From Paraburkholderia sp. CNPSo 3272 (GTDB lineage Bacteria > Pseudomonadota > Gammaproteobacteria > Burkholderiales > Burkholderiaceae), in NCBI RefSeq assembly GCF_024206495.1, contig NZ_JAMBPQ010000050.1, positions 1 through 45,313 on the forward strand: 45,313 nucleotides of DNA. Direction: 5' to 3'. The notes beneath the pieces were generated by a model. That model was not told the origin of the DNA. It was given only the letters and a program-made list of their open reading frames with translations, and made no database searches. The position numbers and the translations under genes were made by a program. Shown in pieces: positions 41,705 to 45,313 of the stretch (its first letter is position 1; every line of letters starts with the position of its first letter).

Positions 41705-42346
41705 TCACGCAGCGCCGAAACCGCCCGCCACCGCGAGCGGCGGCAGTGCCGACTCGCCGCGTATCCACGCGTACTGCGCCAGCTCGGCCATTTCCTTGTC
41801 GCCGCGGCTGTCGCCATACGCGTAGAGCGTGGCGGGCGCGTTCGCCCCCCACCACGCGCGCAGCCGCGCGACCTTCTCCGGCCCCCAGCAGTTGTTGCCC
41901 GCCAGATGGCCCGTGTATATGCCATCGTGCCATTCGAGCTCGCTCGAAAGCACGGTGCCGATGCCGATCGTCCTGGCCCACATGCGCAGATAGATCGACG
42001 GCGACGCGCTCACGAGCACGACCTCATGCCCGAGCGCCTGGTGTTCGGCCACGCGCGCGAGCATGTCGGGGCGCAGCAGCGCCGGAAGACGGCGCTCGAC
42101 GAAGCGCTGCGCGGCGGCTTCGAGCACCTCGCGCCGCACGGCTCCCATAGCGGCGTACAGGAAGCGCGCCTTGGTCGGCCCGCGCGGCGACCAGCCCAGA
42201 GGAACGCCGATGAGCCAGGGCAGGCAGCGCAGCGCGGCGGCGGTGAAGCGGGCGGGGCCGGCGGCGTCGAGCATGAACGCGCGAAAGCTGTCGGACGTGG
42301 TGATGGTGCCATCAAAGTCGAATGCGGCGACGACGCGGTCGTTCAT
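41705..42346 (-). CDS. HAD-IB family phosphatase
   Basis: A 213-residue haloacid-dehalogenase-type hydrolase. Motif I FDFDGT with Asp10 and Asp12, motif II VLVSASPS, a Lys in WGPEKVARL, and motif IV YGDSRGDKEM. The LxxxSxSxxxY pattern (SASPSIYL) and the lengthy cap match the HAD-IB group that includes SerB-like and lipid-phosphate phosphatases. ATG 42346 begins the domain directly. The frame runs back to 42481, but no better start is evident. Substrate not deducible. It ends 85 bp upstream of the DLH-fusion gene on the same strand. Confidence 0.87.
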   Translation of the reverse strand: MNDRVVAAFDFDGTITTSDSFRAFMLDAAGPARFTAAALRCLPWLIGVPLGWSPRGPTKARFLYAAMGAVRREVLEAAAQRFVERRLPALLRPDMLARVAEHQALGHEVVLVSASPSIYLRMWARTIGIGTVLSSELEWHDGIYTGHLAGNNCWGPEKVARLRAWWGANAPATLYAYGDSRGDKEMAELAQYAWIRGESALPPLAVAGGFGAA

Positions 42347-42523
42347 GAAGCGGTATGGGCCTGGCGTGGAAGGGAAAGGCGACGCGGCGGGGCGCGCCGA
42401 ACGGGCGTCATTGTCGGCGCAAACGCAAGCTCGTTGCAACGCGGCCGCGGCGTGCGCCCCGATGTTGACGCAATTCGTCAACGTGTATCGATATGGACGC
42501 GCATGGATGCCAAAGCATTAGCG

Positions 42524-43252
42524 TTATTGCGCGTTGGACGCCAGACCTGCAGCATCGACGATCTCGATTTCGCCGTAGCGCAACGCGAGCCACCCCGCGC
42601 GCTCGAACTGGCGCAGGATCTGGTTCACCGTTTGCCGCGAGAGCGCGAGCATCAGCGCGAGATCCTCCTGCGGCACGTTGATCACGCGGCGCCCGCACGT
42701 CATGCCTCGCGTGCCGGCCGCCTCGCCGTACTCGTTCGAGAGCAACAGCAACCGGCGCGCCACGCGCGCGGAAGCGCCCAGCAGCGCGGTCTCCTCGATC
42801 GCGTCGAACGCGAGACGCAGTTTTTGCGCGAGCAACAGGCCAAACGCGTGCCAGTACGCCGGCGTTGCGTCGAGCAGCGCCACGAGCGCCGCGCGCGGCA
42901 CGTGAAAGAGCGTGGAGTCACGCTCGGCGTAGGCGTCGTGCGTGCGCGCGCCGCCGTCGAAGAGCGTGATCTCGCCGAACCAGTGCGCGGGCCCGACCAC
43001 GGCGAGCAGCGCCTCGCGGCCCGCGAGGCTCGCCGCCCCCACGCGCACCGCACCTTCCAGCACGCAGTAGAGACCGTCGTCGGCGTCGCCGCGCATGAAG
43101 AGGCGCTCGCCCGCCTGCAGCGTGCGCACGCGCCCCGCCGCGCGCAGCGCGTCGCGCAACGGTTCGGGCGCGCCGCGAAACCACGCGCTGCGTTCGAGCG
43201 CGGCGGGGGACGGCGAACCGGCGGTGATGGGTGGGACGGAACGTGAAGGCAT
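42524..43252 (-). CDS. Crp/Fnr-family transcriptional regulator
   Basis: A 242-residue regulator: cyclic-nucleotide-type beta-roll (about 18-140; LQAGERLFMRGDADDGLYCVLEGAVRVG and WFGEITLFDG split the cassette), dimer helix about 141-160, and a winged helix with VPQEDLALMLALSRQTVNQI near 193-212. No Cys cluster for an Fe-S centre is present at the N-terminus, so it is not an Fnr oxygen sensor. Divergent from the Mpo1-like gene over 114 bp. The signal is unknown. Confidence 0.9.
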   Translation of the reverse strand: MPSRSVPPITAGSPSPAALERSAWFRGAPEPLRDALRAAGRVRTLQAGERLFMRGDADDGLYCVLEGAVRVGAASLAGREALLAVVGPAHWFGEITLFDGGARTHDAYAERDSTLFHVPRAALVALLDATPAYWHAFGLLLAQKLRLAFDAIEETALLGASARVARRLLLLSNEYGEAAGTRGMTCGRRVINVPQEDLALMLALSRQTVNQILRQFERAGWLALRYGEIEIVDAAGLASNAQ

Positions 43253-43366
43253 CGGGACAGGGCGAGCGGGGCCAGGCGAATCACAAAGCGGCGCAATTGT
43301 CGGATAGCCGAAGGTTTGCGAGCGTCAGCCCGACGATCATAATGATTTTGGAGACAGAGAGACACC

Positions 43367-43906
43367 ATGAGAAACCTGACCGAGCAACTCACCCAGTACG
43401 CGGCCTATCACCGCGACTCGCGCAACATCGGCACCCATTTCGTCGGCATTCCGCTCATCGTGCTCGCGCTTGCGGTGCTGCTTGCGCGCCCGGTGATCGC
43501 GCTCGGGCTGCCGGTTCCCGTCTCGCCCGCATGGCTCCTGTTCGGCGCGGCGACGATCTACTACCTCGTGCTGGATGTGCCGCTCGGCCTCATGATGGCG
43601 GTCGTTTCCGTCGCGTGCGTGGCCTTCGGCGCGTGGCTCGCGCAGCAAGGCACCGCCGCGTGGCTGGGGGGCGGCGTGGGGCTGTTCGTGGTCGGCTGGA
43701 TCTTCCAGTTCGTCGGTCACATCGCGTGGGAGCATCGCAAGCCGGCCTTCGTCGATGATCTCATCGGCCTCATGATCGGCCCGCTCTTTGTGCTCGCCGA
43801 AGCGCTGTTCAGCATCGGCTGGCGTCCTGAGCTGCGCGCCGCGATCGAGGCGAAGGTAGGACCCACGCGGATCAATCCGCCGCGCGCTCAGGAAGCGCGG
43901 CAGTAA
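43367..43906 (+). CDS. Mpo1-like / DUF962 membrane protein
   Basis: A 179-residue protein with about four membrane spans (LIVLALAVLLARPVIALGL, WLLFGAATIYYLVLDV and two more). Conserved His residues sit in YAAYHRDSRNIGTHFVGIP (near 12-30) and WIFQFVGHIAWEHRKPAF (near 110-127), the pattern of the DUF962/Mpo1 family. Yeast Mpo1 is an iron dioxygenase that acts on 2-hydroxy fatty acids during alpha-oxidation, so a lipid role is plausible here. ATG 43367 is preceded by GGAGACAGAG. Confidence 0.85.
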   Translation: MRNLTEQLTQYAAYHRDSRNIGTHFVGIPLIVLALAVLLARPVIALGLPVPVSPAWLLFGAATIYYLVLDVPLGLMMAVVSVACVAFGAWLAQQGTAAWLGGGVGLFVVGWIFQFVGHIAWEHRKPAFVDDLIGLMIGPLFVLAEALFSIGWRPELRAAIEAKVGPTRINPPRAQEARQ

Positions 43907-43924
43907 GCGGCCGTTGCAAGGTCC

Positions 43925-44818
43925 TCAGCGCTCGAACCGGATGAGCCGCGCCGCGTGCACGGCCGTGAGCGCGACGGCAAGCCAGATCGGCAAGTAAGTC
44001 CCGAGCTGCCGCATGCCCAGGTGCTCGCCCAGCAGCGTGACGGAGACGATCACGAGCAGCACCGGCTCGACATAGCCGAGGATGCCGAAGAGTGCCATCG
44101 GCAGCAGCCGGCTCGCCTTCAGGTACGACGCGAGCGCGACGGTGCTGAGCACGCCGAGTCCGGGCAGCAGCACGAAGGCGAGGAACTTGTGCGCGTCGAG
44201 CAGCGCGAGCGATCCGCCCGCGCGAACTTCGATAACCGCCACCGGCACGAGCAGCAGCATTTCCACGGCGAACGTGACGAGCGAGTCCGCGTGAATCTTG
44301 CGGCGCAGCATGAAATACGGCGGATAGCCGAACGCGACGAGCAGCGTGGGCCACGAGAACGCGTGCGTCGCCCACAGCTCGTGCGCAACGCCCACGGCGG
44401 CGCACGCCACGGCGAGCCATTGCAGCGGTTCGAGGCGCTCGCGATAGTAAAAGCGTCCCACCAGCACCATGATGAGCGGCAGCAGGAAATAGCCGAGCGA
44501 CACTTCCAGCATGCGCCCGTGCAGCGGCGCCCACAGAAACACCCATAGCTGCGAGCCCAGCAGCGCGGCGCTCGCCACCAGGGCGAGCGCGGTGCGCGGC
44601 TCCTTCACCATGCGCGCGACGAGCGCGCCCAATTGCGGCGCGCGCTTGCGCAGCACCAGCAGGGCCAGCGCGCCGGGCGCGGTCCAGATCACGCGCCACG
44701 CGAAAATGTCGAGGCCGCCGAGCGGCGCGAGCAGGAGCGTATAGGCCGACATCAGCGCGAACAGCGCCGAAGCGCCCACGGAAAGCGCAATGCCGCGCCC
44801 GGGTTCGTACTGGTTCAT
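43925..44818 (-). CDS. rarD: EamA-family permease RarD
   Basis: A 297-residue inner-membrane protein with ten predicted spans and the RarD pattern MSAYTLLLAPLGGLDIFAWRVIW near the N-terminus plus GYVEPVLLVIVSVTLLGE near 250-267. RarD belongs to the drug/metabolite transporter superfamily; its substrate is not settled (a chloramphenicol-sensitivity phenotype in some species). It converges on the Mpo1-like gene with 18 bp between stops. ATG 44818 begins the family sequence. Confidence 0.85.
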   Translation of the reverse strand: MNQYEPGRGIALSVGASALFALMSAYTLLLAPLGGLDIFAWRVIWTAPGALALLVLRKRAPQLGALVARMVKEPRTALALVASAALLGSQLWVFLWAPLHGRMLEVSLGYFLLPLIMVLVGRFYYRERLEPLQWLAVACAAVGVAHELWATHAFSWPTLLVAFGYPPYFMLRRKIHADSLVTFAVEMLLLVPVAVIEVRAGGSLALLDAHKFLAFVLLPGLGVLSTVALASYLKASRLLPMALFGILGYVEPVLLVIVSVTLLGEHLGMRQLGTYLPIWLAVALTAVHAARLIRFER

Positions 44819-45313
44819 CGGGACACGCGGCAGAAAGCGCTAATGGCGGCATCGCGAGCGGCGCGGTGCGTGGTTTTCGCACGCGCGGGTAAAAAGGTTG
44901 TCATTTGAATTGGATATTGAATAAGGCGCGGGCGGCCGTTGGCGTCGGCGAGACCGCATTCTAGTCGCGTTTGTGCGCCGGCAGGCGGCGCAAACCCACG
45001 CCGGACAAGGCGGGCACACGGCGTGCGCGCATACCGGGCTGATGCAGGCGAGCAATTTAGTCCGGCAGAGCAGGCCACGATGGACTAGAACGTAAGTCTC
45101 GCCACGCCAGGCCGCCGTCGCCTTAACTGGCTGCAATTCGCGGCTGCAACTCGCGGCTGGAATTCGCTTCGACGACGAGCAAGTTGCGAGATTCCACCGG
45201 GGCCGCTGGAGCCGCGCCCGGCTTATCCCGGAGCGCCACGCCAACGCCCGCCGCCGTGATTCACAACGCCGTCCCCAACGTCCAACGCCCCCTGGAGCCC
45301 GCATGCCACTTTC
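44819..45313. other. region without a supported gene
   Basis: Open frames here are Arg- or Ser-rich and have poor starts. A short AT-rich stretch (44890-44930) may hold the rarD promoter. Features seen: a bulged hairpin at about 44969-44995 (GTTTG and GGCGC arms) and three 13-bp repeats at 45130-45168. An ATG at 45303 close to the edge could start a plus-strand gene, but too little is present to tell. Confidence 0.5.
45130..45168 (+). repeat. three imperfect 13-bp tandem repeats
   Basis: GCTGCAATTCGCG, GCTGCAACTCGCG and GCTGGAATTCGCT lie head to tail. Copies two and three each differ from the first at one or two positions. They lie outside any gene. Confidence 0.7.

Noticed and set aside
45303..45313. 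ATG at the right-hand edge that could begin a plus-strand gene
   Set aside because: Only three codons are present. CTGGAG upstream is a possible ribosome site, but nothing can be supported.

Overview
The window is high-GC DNA with densely packed genes, short operons and Burkholderiaceae-type families (DUF2783, DUF3138 and DUF3501 proteins, tandem IclR genes, MocR regulators). The best guess from protein style is Paraburkholderia/Caballeronia or a close relative. I see no rRNA, tRNA, insertion sequence, integrase or CRISPR array. It reads as a chromosomal or secondary-replicon catabolic region.

Layout. 1-454: 5' part of a cyclic-nucleotide-binding protein that runs off the window. 770-3760 (minus): a three-gene oxidative cluster (metallo-beta-lactamase-fold protein, PHBH-type FAD monooxygenase, DUF2783 protein). 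It faces two overlapping IclR paralogues (4035-5773) and a cytochrome P450 (5828-7279). 7283-13633: a carbohydrate-type ABC uptake locus split into two divergent arms, SDR dehydrogenase-ATPase-RpiR regulator on minus and binding protein plus two permeases on plus. Two copies of a 14-bp motif lie in the divergent promoter region. 13649-17091: a glycine-zipper small protein, an AEC transporter, and a DHA2-family MFS pump divergent from a MarR regulator with a clean 18-bp palindrome between them.

17111-32664 is the main unit, a polyamine (putrescine) utilisation island. PuuR and PuuC lie on minus. PuuD, PuuA, a putrescine-type aminotransferase, PotF-G-H-I uptake proteins, a DUF3138 outer-membrane-type protein and two tandem PuuB-like oxidases lie on plus. 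Together they give uptake of polyamine, gamma-glutamylation (PuuA), oxidation (PuuB), aldehyde oxidation (PuuC) and hydrolysis to GABA (PuuD), plus a direct transamination branch. A 926-bp gene-poor, structured stretch (19249-20174) separates the two arms.

32779-38362: an aldo/keto reductase convergent with and overlapping a MocR regulator, a GNAT acetyltransferase divergent from MocR across a long inverted repeat, then a rubrerythrin / Fe-S oxidoreductase / DUF3501 operon on minus. 38667-45313: small hypothetical genes, a secreted NucA-type nuclease, a dienelactone hydrolase fused to a SnoaL-like domain, a HAD-IB phosphatase, a Crp/Fnr regulator, an Mpo1-like membrane protein, a RarD permease, and a final 495 bp without a supported gene.

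The points I rate most worth following are the DUF3138 protein embedded in a polyamine locus, the MBL-fold protein that has lost its second metal site, the structured 19249-20174 region, and three well-formed candidate operators (RpiR, MarR, MocR).
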